A DNA stretch of 40,040 nt from Paraburkholderia sp. LEh10 (GCF_017814945.1 NZ_JAGIPX010000069.1:1-40040); one strand, 5' to 3'; positions 9,193-17,761 are shown, numbered from the stretch's first letter. A program made the numbers and translations. Notes: generated by a model from the sequence alone, not told the origin.

Positions 9193-9675
9193 TCAGCAGC
9201 ACGGCGAAGACTTGACCGGCATGCCGGCCGGTTTTCCCGACGACGGCGCGCAGCATGCGGCAACCTCGGAAGCAGGCGCGCTCGTCTGCGTATTGCGCGA
9301 TTCTCCGAACACGGGGATGTCGTTCAGCGTGTGATACGACTCCCATGCGATGCCCTGTGGATCAACCGTCCAATACTTGTTCGACCTTACATAGCAGCAG
9401 GCGGTCCCTGGCTGCGCGTCGACGGGCAGCGCGGCGCCTTCCAGCCGGCTGTGCATCTCGGCCAGTTCGGCTTCGTCTTCCACCTGGACGCCCAGATGGT
9501 CGAGGCCCGGCGTAGCGCCGCGCTGCGAGATCGCGAAATTGACGCGCGGGTCGTCGAGCATCCACTTCGCGTAGTCGTTCTTGACGACCGTCGGGTCGGC
9601 TGCAAACAGCGCCGAATAAAAGCGGATACTCGCCGCGAGATCCGTGACGGTGACGTGAACGTGAAAGCGCTTCAT
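9193..9675 (-). CDS. arsI: ArsI/CadI-family glyoxalase-fold protein (C-As lyase)
   Basis: 160-residue vicinal-oxygen-chelate (glyoxalase/dioxygenase) protein. ArsI uses Fe(II) and oxygen to cleave the carbon-arsenic bond of methylarsenite and aromatic arsenicals; CadI is the close, cadmium-induced relative. H5, H60 and E112 fall at the positions of the ArsI metal ligands, and the vicinal pair C93-C94 (GTACCYVRSNKYW) matches the arsenic-binding cysteines. The tail adds two more CC pairs (C141-C142, C159-C160). The start at 9675 overlaps the arsR stop (ATGA). I favour ArsI over generic CadI because of the ars context and the CC pair, but the two cannot be separated with certainty by eye. Confidence 0.8.
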   Translation of the reverse strand: MKRFHVHVTVTDLAASIRFYSALFAADPTVVKNDYAKWMLDDPRVNFAISQRGATPGLDHLGVQVEDEAELAEMHSRLEGAALPVDAQPGTACCYVRSNKYWTVDPQGIAWESYHTLNDIPVFGESRNTQTSAPASEVAACCAPSSGKPAGMPVKSSPCC

Positions 9676-10007
9676 GACTGCTTCTCCGCGGAAGGTGAAC
9701 ATGCTGATGCCGGCGAGCAGGGGTTGCCGCCGCAGCAGTTCTCGGTGAGATAGGCGAGCAGGCCGTTCATTGTTTCGAAGTTCGCGCAGTAGTAGACGAA
9801 GCGGCCTTCCTGCCGGCTGGTGACGAGCTGCGCGTGCGCCAGCTCCTTCAGATGGAAGGAAAGGGACGACGGCGGGACGTCCAGCAGCGTGGCGATCTGG
9901 CCGGCGGGCATGCCCTCGGGCCCCGCTTGCACCAGCGCGCGAAAGACGGCGAGTCTGGATTCGTGGGCGAGCGCCGCCAGAGCGGCAATGGTCTGGTTCG
10001 TTTCCAT
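9672..10007 (-). CDS. arsR: ArsR-family arsenic-responsive repressor
   Basis: 111-residue winged-helix repressor. The DNA-binding region is around residues 36-60 (IATLLDVPPSSLSFHLKELAHAQLV). The likely As(III)-binding cysteines are C-terminal (C91-C92, C97, C103), unlike the CVC motif in the recognition helix of the E. coli R773 ArsR, and resemble the Acidithiobacillus/Corynebacterium types. The start METNQT at 10007 was chosen over the longer open frame because the ArsR domain begins there and the frame upstream has no domain. It heads the operon arsR-arsI-arsC-aquaporin. A palindrome immediately upstream (10009-10034) suggests autoregulation. Confidence 0.9.
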   Translation of the reverse strand: METNQTIAALAALAHESRLAVFRALVQAGPEGMPAGQIATLLDVPPSSLSFHLKELAHAQLVTSRQEGRFVYYCANFETMNGLLAYLTENCCGGNPCSPASACSPSAEKQS

Positions 10008-10008
10008 G

Positions 10009-10034
10009 ATTCGATAATAGTCGAAATGTCGAAT
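10009..10034. promoter_or_regulatory. Candidate ArsR operator
   Basis: ATTCGA (10009-10014) and TCGAAT (10029-10034) are perfect inverted repeats separated by 14 bases. A nested repeat TTCGA/TCGAA lies at 10010-10025. The site sits directly upstream of the arsR start, overlapping its leader, as expected for an autoregulatory operator. Confidence 0.5.
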
Positions 10035-10075
10035 GAGAGGCAAGTATCCGGCATTGAACTGTTCACAACTAAAGC

Positions 10076-10140
10076 TGCATTTACCCGCAATACAGCTATC
10101 TTGCAAATATTCGTCAGACGCGTAAAATGCATTTACCTGC
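10076..10140 (+). promoter_or_regulatory. hipBA promoter with repeated operator-like sites
   Basis: A sigma70-like promoter reads TTGCAA (10101-10106), 16 bases, TAAAAT (10123-10128). Two near-identical direct repeats flank it: TGCATTTACCCGC (10076-10088) and TGCATTTACCTGC (10128-10140), 52 bases apart start to start. The second overlaps the -10 and is half of an imperfect palindrome GTAAAATGCATTTAC. These are plausible HipB sites. The E. coli-type TATCC-N8-GGATA operator was not found. Confidence 0.5.
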
Positions 10141-10167
10141 CACACAGGTGACCCTAAGGCGTCCTCG

Positions 10168-10419
10168 ATGAAACGCACGCTGATCAATCCGCACCAGCTT
10201 GGCCAGATCCTGCGCACCGCGCGCCGCGCAAAAGGGCTTTCGCAGGCCCAGGCCGCGTCGCGCGTGGGCTTGAGCCAGAGCCGGCTGTCGGCGATGGAGC
10301 TCGATCCCGGCTCCGTCACGTCGGAGCAACTCTTCGCACTGCTGGCAATGTACGGCCTTGAGCTGAGCGTGCAGACACGGCCGGCGAGCACGGCAACGCC
10401 GTCGCCGGAGGACTGGTAG
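10168..10419 (+). CDS. hipB: HipB-like antitoxin, XRE-type HTH
   Basis: 83-residue helix-turn-helix antitoxin of a type II toxin-antitoxin system. The Cro/C1 HTH covers about residues 11-55 (LGQILRTARRAKGLSQAQAA, then VGLSQSRLSAMELDPGSV). The protein ends in Trp83 (SPEDW); in E. coli HipB the C-terminal Trp contacts HipA (established), so this end fits the family. It would bind its own promoter and neutralise HipA. The stop is two bases before the hipA start, so the genes are co-translated. Confidence 0.85.
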   Translation: MKRTLINPHQLGQILRTARRAKGLSQAQAASRVGLSQSRLSAMELDPGSVTSEQLFALLAMYGLELSVQTRPASTATPSPEDW

Positions 10420-10421
10420 AC

Positions 10422-11765
10422 ATGGGCCGCCCGTCGCACGCGCGCGCGCTATCCGTCTGGACCAACGGTCTGCGGGTCGGCACGTGGCGCATTCCGTCGC
10501 GCGGCGAGATGGAGCTTCAGTACGACCGCGACTGGATGACCTCACCCGTCGGCCGGCCATTGTCGCTGTCTTTGCCGTTCGGCATCGACGACGCGCCGTT
10601 GCGCGGCGAGCGCGTGCGCAACTACTTCGACAATCTGCTGCCCGACAGCGAGCCGATCCGGCGGCGTCTCGCCACCCGCTTCAAGACGGCCACCGCCGAC
10701 GCCTTCGACCTGCTCGAAGCCATCGGTCGCGATTGCGTCGGCGCGGCGCAACTGCTCGCCGAAGACGCGCTGCCCGAAGGGTACGACCGTATCGACGGCA
10801 CGCCGATGTCGGACGAAGACATCGAGCAGATGCTTGCGCGCACGGTCGCCTCCGGTGGTCCGGGCGCGGGCGGCGACGACGGCGACTTTCGTATCTCGAT
10901 TGCCGGGGCGCAGGAGAAGACCGCGTTTCTGCGCCATGACGGGCAGTGGATGCGTCCGCATGGCGCGACGCCGACTACGCACATCTTCAAGCTGCCGCTC
11001 GGTCTCGTCGGCAACAAGAAGGCGGACTGGACCACTTCTGTCGAAAACGAATGGCTGTGTCTCGCGCTCGTCCGGGCGTTCGGTTTGCCGGTGCCGAATG
11101 CCGACGTTCTGACGTTCGGCGAACAGAAGGTGCTGGCCGTCGAGCGCTTCGACCGCCGGCTGCATCCATCGGGGCAATGGATCTTGCGGCTGCCGCAGGA
11201 GGACTTTTGCCAGGTGCTCGGCAAGCCGTCGCATCAGCGCTATGAAGCGGACGGCGGTCCCGGCATGACCGACATCGCGGCTGTGCTGCGCCAGTCCGAG
11301 CGGCCCGACGACGATCTCGCCACCTTCCTCACTGCGCAGATTCTGTTCTGGATGCTCGCCGCGCCGGACGGCCACGCGAAGAACTTCAGCATTCAGCTAT
11401 TGCAGGGCGGGCGCTACGCGCTCACGCCGCTGTACGACATCATGTCGATCTGGCCCGTGGAAGGCGACGGCGGCAACCAGTGGTCGTGGCACAAGGCGAA
11501 GCTCGCGATGGCCGTTGCCGGCAAGAATCGCCACTACCTGATGAAGGACATTCAGCGTCGCAATTTCAATGCAATGGCCGCGCGCTGTTTCTATGGCCCC
11601 GACGCCGAGCCGCTGATCGGCAGGCTGATCGAACAGACGCCCGCCGCCATCGACAGCGTCGCCGCCACATTGCCCGCGGGCTTCCCTGCGCGCGTCGCGC
11701 AGCGTATCTTCGACGGTCTGCGCGCTTCTGCGCAGCGGCTTGCCGCGATGCCTCCGGGCGTCTGA
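10422..11765 (+). CDS. hipA: HipA-like serine/threonine kinase toxin
   Basis: 447-residue HipA kinase. In E. coli, HipA phosphorylates glutamyl-tRNA synthetase, triggering the stringent response and persistence. Visible features: the N-terminal HipA_N region (NYFDNLLPDSEPIRRRLATR), the P-loop/autophosphorylation segment ISIAGAQEKTAF with Ser159 at the position of E. coli Ser150, the catalytic segment PDGHAKNF (D316, N321), and the metal-binding PLYDIMS (D339). All key residues are present, so it should be active. It follows hipB by two bases. The next gene (GntR type, 11946) is a separate unit. Confidence 0.9.
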   Translation: MGRPSHARALSVWTNGLRVGTWRIPSRGEMELQYDRDWMTSPVGRPLSLSLPFGIDDAPLRGERVRNYFDNLLPDSEPIRRRLATRFKTATADAFDLLEAIGRDCVGAAQLLAEDALPEGYDRIDGTPMSDEDIEQMLARTVASGGPGAGGDDGDFRISIAGAQEKTAFLRHDGQWMRPHGATPTTHIFKLPLGLVGNKKADWTTSVENEWLCLALVRAFGLPVPNADVLTFGEQKVLAVERFDRRLHPSGQWILRLPQEDFCQVLGKPSHQRYEADGGPGMTDIAAVLRQSERPDDDLATFLTAQILFWMLAAPDGHAKNFSIQLLQGGRYALTPLYDIMSIWPVEGDGGNQWSWHKAKLAMAVAGKNRHYLMKDIQRRNFNAMAARCFYGPDAEPLIGRLIEQTPAAIDSVAATLPAGFPARVAQRIFDGLRASAQRLAAMPPGV

Positions 11766-11836
11766 CCCCGGCGCGCCGCGCCATGCGGGGCGATCTCTAC
11801 GCAGTGGCGCCAGACAGCCTTTCATCACAGGCATAG

Positions 11837-11847
11837 TGGTCGTACCA
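11837..11847. promoter_or_regulatory. FadR-type operator match 1
   Basis: TGGTCGTACCA fits the FadR-subfamily GntR consensus TNGTNNNACNA and is nearly palindromic. It lies about 100 bases upstream of the GntR gene. The same core with one base changed recurs at 11947-11957. Confidence 0.5.
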
Positions 11848-11945
11848 GTTTGTAGATCGCGGGAAAATGCTTGGGAACGAGCCGTGCCCGGCTTTTTTGA
11901 GGGAAACGGCGGTATCATGCGTGGAACGCGCAACGGGTCAGTCAA

Positions 11946-12737
11946 GTGGTCATACCAGTTATTTCAGGCACGCAAGGCACCGGCAAGGAGCCCGAGCGGA
12001 AGATTGCCGACGTCGTCGCCGAGCGCATCGAGCGTCTGATCGTCGATGGCGTGCTGAGGCCGGGGCAGGCGCTGCCATCCGAGCGGCGATTGACGGACAA
12101 GCTCGGCGTATCGCGAACCGCCTTGCGCGAAGGGCTCAAGTTGTTGCGTGCGCGCGGCATCATCGAAACGGCGCACGGCAAGGGTTCATTCGTTGTGAAC
12201 CTGGCCGCGCAACCGCCGCAATCGCCGTTGATGCATCTGCTCGCGTCGCAACCGCGCACGCTCTACGATCTGTTCGAGGTGCGCGGCATGCTGGAAGCGG
12301 AATCGGCACGGCTCGCGGCATTGCGCGGCACGGCCGCCGACTACATGATGATCACGCGGCGCTACGAAGAAATGCTCGCCGCGCGCGACACCGAGACGGA
12401 TCACGCGATGCACGCGCGGCTCGATCACGCGTTTCATCTCGCGATCTGCGAAGCGTCGCATAACCCCGTGCTGGTCCACACGCTAAGGTCGCTGACGGAA
12501 TTACTGCTGAGTTCGGTGTTCGCGTCGGTGAACAATCTTTATCACCGGCAGCCGCATCGCAAGCGTATCGACCGGCAGCACGCGCGCCTCTACAACGCGG
12601 TGACGGGCAAGCTGCCCGAGCAGGCTTACAGAGCGGCCGCCGATCACATCAATGGCGTGCGCGAAAGCCTGCAGGAAATCGAGCAGGAAGAACAGCGGCT
12701 GGTGCGGGCCACGCTGAGGCTGGAAGGGTGGAAGTGA
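11946..12737 (+). CDS. GntR-family (FadR/FCD) transcriptional regulator
   Basis: 263-residue regulator with an N-terminal winged helix (about residues 20-80; LPSERRLTDKLGVSRTALRE, then HGKGSFVVN) and a C-terminal all-helical FCD ligand domain. FCD domains usually bind a metal and a carboxylate ligand; candidate ligands are in LDHAFHLAICEA, RQHARLYN and ADHINGV. Start GTG at 11946; the winged helix begins at the usual distance from it, and no better in-frame start was seen. It has no obvious divergent or co-transcribed metabolic partner. Two FadR-type operators in its own upstream region suggest autoregulation. Effector unknown. Confidence 0.86.
   Translation: MVIPVISGTQGTGKEPERKIADVVAERIERLIVDGVLRPGQALPSERRLTDKLGVSRTALREGLKLLRARGIIETAHGKGSFVVNLAAQPPQSPLMHLLASQPRTLYDLFEVRGMLEAESARLAALRGTAADYMMITRRYEEMLAARDTETDHAMHARLDHAFHLAICEASHNPVLVHTLRSLTELLLSSVFASVNNLYHRQPHRKRIDRQHARLYNAVTGKLPEQAYRAAADHINGVRESLQEIEQEEQRLVRATLRLEGWK
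11947..11957. promoter_or_regulatory. FadR-type operator match 2, at the GntR start codon
   Basis: TGGTCATACCA again matches TNGTNNNACNA and begins one base into the proposed GTG start of the GntR gene. A repressor bound here would block its own transcript start region. Confidence 0.45.
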
Positions 12738-12904
12738 AAGTCGCGGACGTGAAGCGCGAGGCAATCGGAGGTGAAGGCAGCGTTCGAAAAATCGCCGATG
12801 GCTCGTTCACTTGTGTATCCAATGGCAAAATGAGCGCGACAGTGAGTGCTGTCTGTTCAGGGCTCTCCCGACAGGCGCCCAAATAAATTCAAAAGGCTCA
12901 GGAC

Positions 12905-13291
12905 ATGGACAATGGCACTGAGGGCGTTGTGCGCGTCAGGATCTCGCCGCGCAATGCGGTCGCCGAAACTGCCAAGGTTCTCTGGCATCTGCGCGCAATT
13001 CTGGCGATTCTATTGTTGATCTTCGTGATCCTGTCGATCGTGATGTACTACGCGGGAGGGGCCGTCAATACGGCCACGCGGACGCCGTCGTCGATGGGCG
13101 AAACGCTTTACTTCTGCGCGGTCACTGCGCTGACGATCGGCTATGGCGACGTCGTGCCGACTTCCGCGCTCGGCCGCATCGCCGCGGTAATGCTCGGGTT
13201 GCTTGGCGTGTTGATGACGGGTGTCATCACGGCCTCCGCCGTATATGGCATCCAGGCGGCTGCCCAACGAGCCGGCCTGCGGCCACACTGA
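12905..13291 (+). CDS. Two-transmembrane potassium channel protein
   Basis: 128-residue inner-membrane Ion_trans_2 (KcsA-like) pore protein. TM1 is about residues 30-50, the pore loop carries the selectivity filter TIGYGD (residues 77-82), and TM2 is about residues 90-113. There is no C-terminal RCK/TrkA regulatory domain. It would form a tetrameric potassium channel. A longer intergenic gap upstream (12738-12904) probably holds its promoter. Its stop is 7 bases before the LysR start, so the two may be co-transcribed. Confidence 0.87.
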   Translation: MDNGTEGVVRVRISPRNAVAETAKVLWHLRAILAILLLIFVILSIVMYYAGGAVNTATRTPSSMGETLYFCAVTALTIGYGDVVPTSALGRIAAVMLGLLGVLMTGVITASAVYGIQAAAQRAGLRPH

Positions 13292-13298
13292 ACGCATC

Positions 13299-14210
13299 AT
13301 GGACCTGAACCTGATCGGCCTGTTCGTCGAGATCGTCGATTCGCGCAGCCTCAGCGCGGCCGCGCGCAAGCTCGGCATGACCCGCGCGAACATCAGCCAG
13401 CGGCTCAAGCTGCTGGAACGCGAAACGGGCGCGCAATTGCTGCGCCGCTCGACGCGAAGTTTCGAGCTGACGCAAGCCGGGCACACGCTGTACGACTGTG
13501 GCCAGCGGATGCTCGAAGACCTGAGCACGGCTCGCGCATCGATTGACAGCCTCGGCCAGACCTTGAGCGGCCGCGTTCGCATCAGCGTGCCGACGGGGTT
13601 CGGCAGGATGTTCATCGGATCGAGGCTGCTCGAATTCGCGCGCATGTATCCCGGCATCACGCTCAATGTCACGTTCAACAACCGGATTGAAGATCTGATC
13701 GCCGCCGAAGTCGATGTCGCGTTGAGGATCACGGCGACGCCGCCGTTGGATTACGTGGCGCGCAATATCTGCTCGATCGACTGGAACCTGTATGCGGCTG
13801 CCGGCTATATGGAAAAGCACGGCCCCATCGACTGTCCCGAAGACCTCGAATCGCAGACGCTGGTTGCATCGCCATACCCTGGCCGGCGGGTCACGATGAA
13901 GCTCATGCACCGCGAAGACGAAGCCGACGTCCACATGATCACGATGCAGCCCGCGCTGCAATCGCAGGACTATCCGTTTCTCACGGACGCGGTGTGCCAG
14001 GGCATGGGTATCGGACTGTTGCCCGCCTATGTGCCGCACGCGCCGACGAGCTGCGCACTGCTGCGGATCCTGCCGCAATACCGTGTAGTCGGCATGCAGA
14101 ACACGTTGTATATCGTGACGCTCCCCAATCGCTTTCCGTCGCCGGCGACGCAGGCTCTGATCGACTATCTGCGAGCCGAAATTCTGGCGCTCGCGCAAAC
14201 CTGGTCCTGA
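13299..14210 (+). CDS. LysR-family transcriptional regulator
   Basis: 303-residue LTTR. The N-terminal winged HTH spans about residues 1-60 (LIGLFVEIVDSRSLSAAARK, then LGMTRANISQRLKLLERETG), followed by the LysR substrate domain (FTHG-like start GRVRISVPTGFGRMFIG). Start MDLNLIG at 13299; the longer frame from 13221 overlaps the channel gene and adds nothing. It lies upstream of, and in the same direction as, the CoA-ester degradation operon, and may control it. An LTTR-like box (TTGA-N11-TCAA) lies in the gap between them. Confidence 0.88.
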   Translation: MDLNLIGLFVEIVDSRSLSAAARKLGMTRANISQRLKLLERETGAQLLRRSTRSFELTQAGHTLYDCGQRMLEDLSTARASIDSLGQTLSGRVRISVPTGFGRMFIGSRLLEFARMYPGITLNVTFNNRIEDLIAAEVDVALRITATPPLDYVARNICSIDWNLYAAAGYMEKHGPIDCPEDLESQTLVASPYPGRRVTMKLMHREDEADVHMITMQPALQSQDYPFLTDAVCQGMGIGLLPAYVPHAPTSCALLRILPQYRVVGMQNTLYIVTLPNRFPSPATQALIDYLRAEILALAQTWS

Positions 14211-14325
14211 GGCGCGTGTTCGTTCTTCCGCGCCGCGTCCGCTCGTCCCGATCCCATCTCGACCGTCTCTCCACGGGTGAAGCATTTCGCCCGGCAAGGC
14301 CTTGCCTCGTCGTCAGTGTCAATTT

Positions 14326-14344
14326 TTGATTAACAGTTCGTCAA
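14326..14344. promoter_or_regulatory. LTTR-like box upstream of beta-oxidation operon
   Basis: TTGA-N11-TCAA, an inverted repeat containing the T-N11-A core of LysR-type sites, about 75 bases before the first operon gene. The same stretch has GTCAAT three times (14318, 14340, 14359), about 20 bases apart. It is a candidate binding region for the adjacent LysR protein. Confidence 0.4.
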
Positions 14345-14416
14345 TTGCCACTTGGATTGTCAATGCAGCTTTTGCATTTAACAATCGGCGTACACAAACG
14401 CATGGAGACAACGGCA

Positions 14417-16537
14417 ATGACTCCCGAATCGTCCGGAGACAGCGTCAAGCAAGCATTGCGCGACGGCATTCTCGTCCTGACCGTCGATAACCCGCCCGTC
14501 AACGCGCTCGGCGCGAGCGTGCGGCACGAACTGCGCGCCGCCATCGAAGCCGCCGGCCGCGATCGCGCCGTCGATGCCATATTGATCGTCGGCGCTGGGC
14601 GCAACTTCATCGGTGGCGCGGACATTCGCGAGTTCGGCAAGCTGCCGCAACTGCCGACGCTGCCCGATGTCTGCAACGCGATCGAAGCCAGCCGCAAGCC
14701 GGTCTTCGCGGCCATCCACGGCGCGGCGCTCGGCGGCGGCCTCGAGGTCGCGCTCGCGGCGCACTACCGCATCGCGCTCGGCAACGCAAAGCTCGGCTTG
14801 CCTGAGGTGACGCTGGGCCTGCTGCCCGGCGCGGGCGGCACGCAGCGCGCGCCGCGTCTCATCGGCGCGAAGGCCGCGCTGGATCTGATGTTGAGCGGCC
14901 GTCACGTCGGCGCGAAGGAAGCGCTCGCGCTGGGTCTCGTCGACAAGATCGGCGAAACCGTCGACGTGCTGGCCGAAGGCCTGGCTTTTGCGCAGGCGTT
15001 GCTGGCCGCGAGGGCTCCCGCACGCAAGACCCGCGACGCGGACGGACTGGCGGATCGCACGGCGAGCCGCGCCGCCATCGAAGCCGCGCGCGCCGAGACG
15101 TCGAAGAAATCACACGGGCTCTTCTCGCCGCTGAAGATCGTCGATGCGGTGCAGGCGGCGCTCGAACTGCCATTCGACGATGGCCTGCGCCACGAGCGGC
15201 AACTATTCCTGCAATGCCTCGACAGTCCGCAGCGCGCGGGTCTGATACACGCGTTCCTGGCCGAACGCGAGGTGGTGAAAGCGCCTGAAACGCGCAAGGC
15301 GAAACCGCGCACGATCGCGAGTGTCGGCGTGGTCGGCGGCGGCACGATGGGTGCGGGCATCGCGGTCGCCGTGCTCGACGCGGGCCTGCCCGTGACGATG
15401 ATCGAACGTGACGAGGTCGCGCTCGCACGCGGCCGTGCCCATGTCGAAAAGGTCTACGACGGGCTGATCGCGAAGGGCCGCATGACACGGGAGGCAAAGG
15501 AGGCCACCCTCGCGCGCTGGAGCGGCAGCACCGCGTACGACGCACTCGGCCCGGTCGATCTCGTGATCGAAGCGGTATTCGAGGAAATGACCGTCAAGCA
15601 TGCCGTGTTCGCCGAACTCGACCGCGTCTGCAAGCCGGGCGCCGTGCTCGCCACCAACACCTCATATCTCGACATCGACGCGCTTGCCGCAAGCATCTCG
15701 CGCCCCGGCGACGTGGTGGGCCTGCACTTCTTCTCCCCTGCGAACATCATGAAGCTGCTCGAAGTCGTGGTGCCCGCGCAGGTCAGCGCCGACGTGGTCG
15801 CCACTGCCTTCGATCTGGCGAAGAAGCTGCGCAAGGTGCCGGTGCGGGCGGGCGTATGCGACGGCTTCATCGGCAATCGAGTCCTCGCGATCTATCGCGC
15901 GGCCGCCGATCACATGATGGAAGACGGCGCGTCGCCATACCAGATCGATCGCGCGGTACGCGAGTTCGCCTTTCCGATGGGACCGTTCCAGGTGTCGGAC
16001 CTCGCCGGCGGCGACATCGGCTGGGCCACGCGCAAGCGCCGCGCCGCGACGCGCGATCCGAAAGCGCGCTACGTGCAGATCGCCGACCGCATCTGCGAGC
16101 GCGGCTGGTTCGGCCAGAAGACGGGGCGCGGCTACTACCTGTACCCCGACGGCGCGCGCGCCGGCACGGCTGATCCGGAAGTCGAGGCCATCATCGATGC
16201 CGAGCGCGAGCGCGCGGGCATCACGCCACGCGCGTTCACGGATGACGAGATCATCCGCCGCTACATGGCGGCCATGATCAACGAAGGCGCAAACGTCGTG
16301 CACCAGGGCATCGCGCTGCGTCCGCTCGACGTGGACGTGACGTTCCTCTACGGCTATGGCTTCCCGCGCCATCGCGGCGGCCCGATGAAGTATGCCGACA
16401 CCGTCGGCCTTGCGAAGGTGCTCGCCGACATCCGCGAGTTCGCGCAGGAAGACCCCGTCTTCTGGCAACCGTCGCCGCTCATCGTCGATCTCGTCGAGCG
16501 CGGCGCCACGCTGGCCAGCCTCAATCAGTCGGCCTGA
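14417..16537 (+). CDS. Bifunctional enoyl-CoA hydratase / 3-hydroxyacyl-CoA dehydrogenase
   Basis: 706-residue FadB/FadJ/PimF-type fusion. The N-terminal crotonase domain (about 1-190) has the oxyanion-hole segment HGAALGGGLEVALAAHYRIA and GLPEVTLGLLPGAGGTQR. A Rossmann domain follows from about residue 300 (GVVGGGTMGAG), then the dehydrogenase active-site region (HFFSPANIMKLLEVV) and C-terminal helices ending in the typical FPRHRGGPM. It hydrates enoyl-CoA and oxidises the 3-hydroxyacyl-CoA with NAD. Start 14417 is preceded by GGAGA at 14404-14408; the upstream ATG at 14402 is less well placed. First gene of a seven-gene operon. The order matches pimF-pimB-pimC-pimD of pimelate degradation. 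Confidence 0.9.
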   Translation: MTPESSGDSVKQALRDGILVLTVDNPPVNALGASVRHELRAAIEAAGRDRAVDAILIVGAGRNFIGGADIREFGKLPQLPTLPDVCNAIEASRKPVFAAIHGAALGGGLEVALAAHYRIALGNAKLGLPEVTLGLLPGAGGTQRAPRLIGAKAALDLMLSGRHVGAKEALALGLVDKIGETVDVLAEGLAFAQALLAARAPARKTRDADGLADRTASRAAIEAARAETSKKSHGLFSPLKIVDAVQAALELPFDDGLRHERQLFLQCLDSPQRAGLIHAFLAEREVVKAPETRKAKPRTIASVGVVGGGTMGAGIAVAVLDAGLPVTMIERDEVALARGRAHVEKVYDGLIAKGRMTREAKEATLARWSGSTAYDALGPVDLVIEAVFEEMTVKHAVFAELDRVCKPGAVLATNTSYLDIDALAASISRPGDVVGLHFFSPANIMKLLEVVVPAQVSADVVATAFDLAKKLRKVPVRAGVCDGFIGNRVLAIYRAAADHMMEDGASPYQIDRAVREFAFPMGPFQVSDLAGGDIGWATRKRRAATRDPKARYVQIADRICERGWFGQKTGRGYYLYPDGARAGTADPEVEAIIDAERERAGITPRAFTDDEIIRRYMAAMINEGANVVHQGIALRPLDVDVTFLYGYGFPRHRGGPMKYADTVGLAKVLADIREFAQEDPVFWQPSPLIVDLVERGATLASLNQSA

Positions 16538-16579
16538 CTTTTTCAAGCTCCATACAACTTGCTCTTTCAGGATCAGCTC

Positions 16580-17761
16580 ATGCGCGAAGCTGTCATTGTT
16601 TCCACCGCCCGCACGCCGATGACCAAGTCGCATCGCGGCGAATTCAACCTCACTCCCGGTCCCACGCTCGCGTCGTTCGCTGTGCGCGCCGCCGTGGAAC
16701 GCTCCGGCGTCGACCCGGAACTGATCGAGGACGCGATCCTCGGCTGCGGCTATCCGGAAGGCACGACGGGCCGCAACATCGCACGGCAGACGGTGATCCG
16801 CGCGGGATTGCCGCTGTCGATCGCGGGCACGACGGTGACCCGCTTCTGCGCTTCCGGCCTGCAGGCCATCGCGATGGCGGCCGGGCGCATCGTCGTCGAC
16901 GGCGCGCCGGCGATGATCGCGGGCGGCGTCGAAAGCATCTCCAGCATCCGTACGCGTGAAGACGGCGTGACGGGGCTCGACCCGTGGATCGTCGAGCACA
17001 AACCTTCCCTCTACATGACGATGATCGACACCGCCGACATCGTCGCGCAGCGCTACGGCATCAGCCGCGAAGCGCAAGACCAGTTCGCGCTGCAAAGCCA
17101 GCAAAGGACCGCGCAGGCGCAGCTTGCGGGCCGCTATGCCGACGAGATCGTGCCCGTCACGACCACGATGGCCGTCACCGACAAGGAGACGGGCGCCGTC
17201 AGTCAGCGCGAGGTGACAGTCTCGGCCGACACCTGCAATCGCCCCGGCACGACCTATGAGGCGCTTGCAAAGCTCGCTCCCGTCAAGGGGCCGGACAAGT
17301 ACATCACGGCGGGCAACTCGTCGCAGTTCTCCGATGGCGCATCGGCCTGCGTGATGATGGAAGCGAAGGCCGCCGAGCGCGCGAACCTCACACCGCTTGG
17401 CGCATTTCGTGGCCTCGCGGTAGCAGGCTGCGAACCGGATGAGATGGGCATCGGTCCCGTGCTCGCCGTGCCGAAGCTGCTCGCGCGCCACGGGCTGACG
17501 GTGGGCGACATCGGCCTGTGGGAGCTCAACGAAGCGTTCGCATCGCAAGCGGTCTATTGCCAGCAGCGCCTCGGCATTCCGGCCGAGCGCCTCAACGTCG
17601 ACGGCGGCGCGATTTCCATCGGCCATCCGTACGGCATGACGGGCTCGCGTCTCGCGGGACATGTCCTGATCGAAGGACGCCGGCGCGGCGTGAAGTACGC
17701 GGTTGTCACGATGTGCATTGCCGGCGGCATGGGTGCCGCTGGGCTGTTCGAAATCTACTGA
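16580..17761 (+). CDS. Acetyl-CoA acyltransferase (thiolase)
   Basis: 393-residue thiolase that cleaves 3-ketoacyl-CoA with CoA, releasing acetyl-CoA. The catalytic residues are at standard positions: nucleophile C90 (RFCASGLQA), H349 (SIGHPYGMTGSR) and C379 (MCIAGGMGAAG). NEAFASQAV is also present. Start MREAVIVSTARTP at 16580 is the family start; the frame open to 16559 is not needed. It follows the fused hydratase/dehydrogenase by 42 bases and precedes the first acyl-CoA dehydrogenase by 13. Probably degradative (PimB/FadA-like) rather than biosynthetic, from context. Confidence 0.92.
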   Translation: MREAVIVSTARTPMTKSHRGEFNLTPGPTLASFAVRAAVERSGVDPELIEDAILGCGYPEGTTGRNIARQTVIRAGLPLSIAGTTVTRFCASGLQAIAMAAGRIVVDGAPAMIAGGVESISSIRTREDGVTGLDPWIVEHKPSLYMTMIDTADIVAQRYGISREAQDQFALQSQQRTAQAQLAGRYADEIVPVTTTMAVTDKETGAVSQREVTVSADTCNRPGTTYEALAKLAPVKGPDKYITAGNSSQFSDGASACVMMEAKAAERANLTPLGAFRGLAVAGCEPDEMGIGPVLAVPKLLARHGLTVGDIGLWELNEAFASQAVYCQQRLGIPAERLNVDGGAISIGHPYGMTGSRLAGHVLIEGRRRGVKYAVVTMCIAGGMGAAGLFEIY

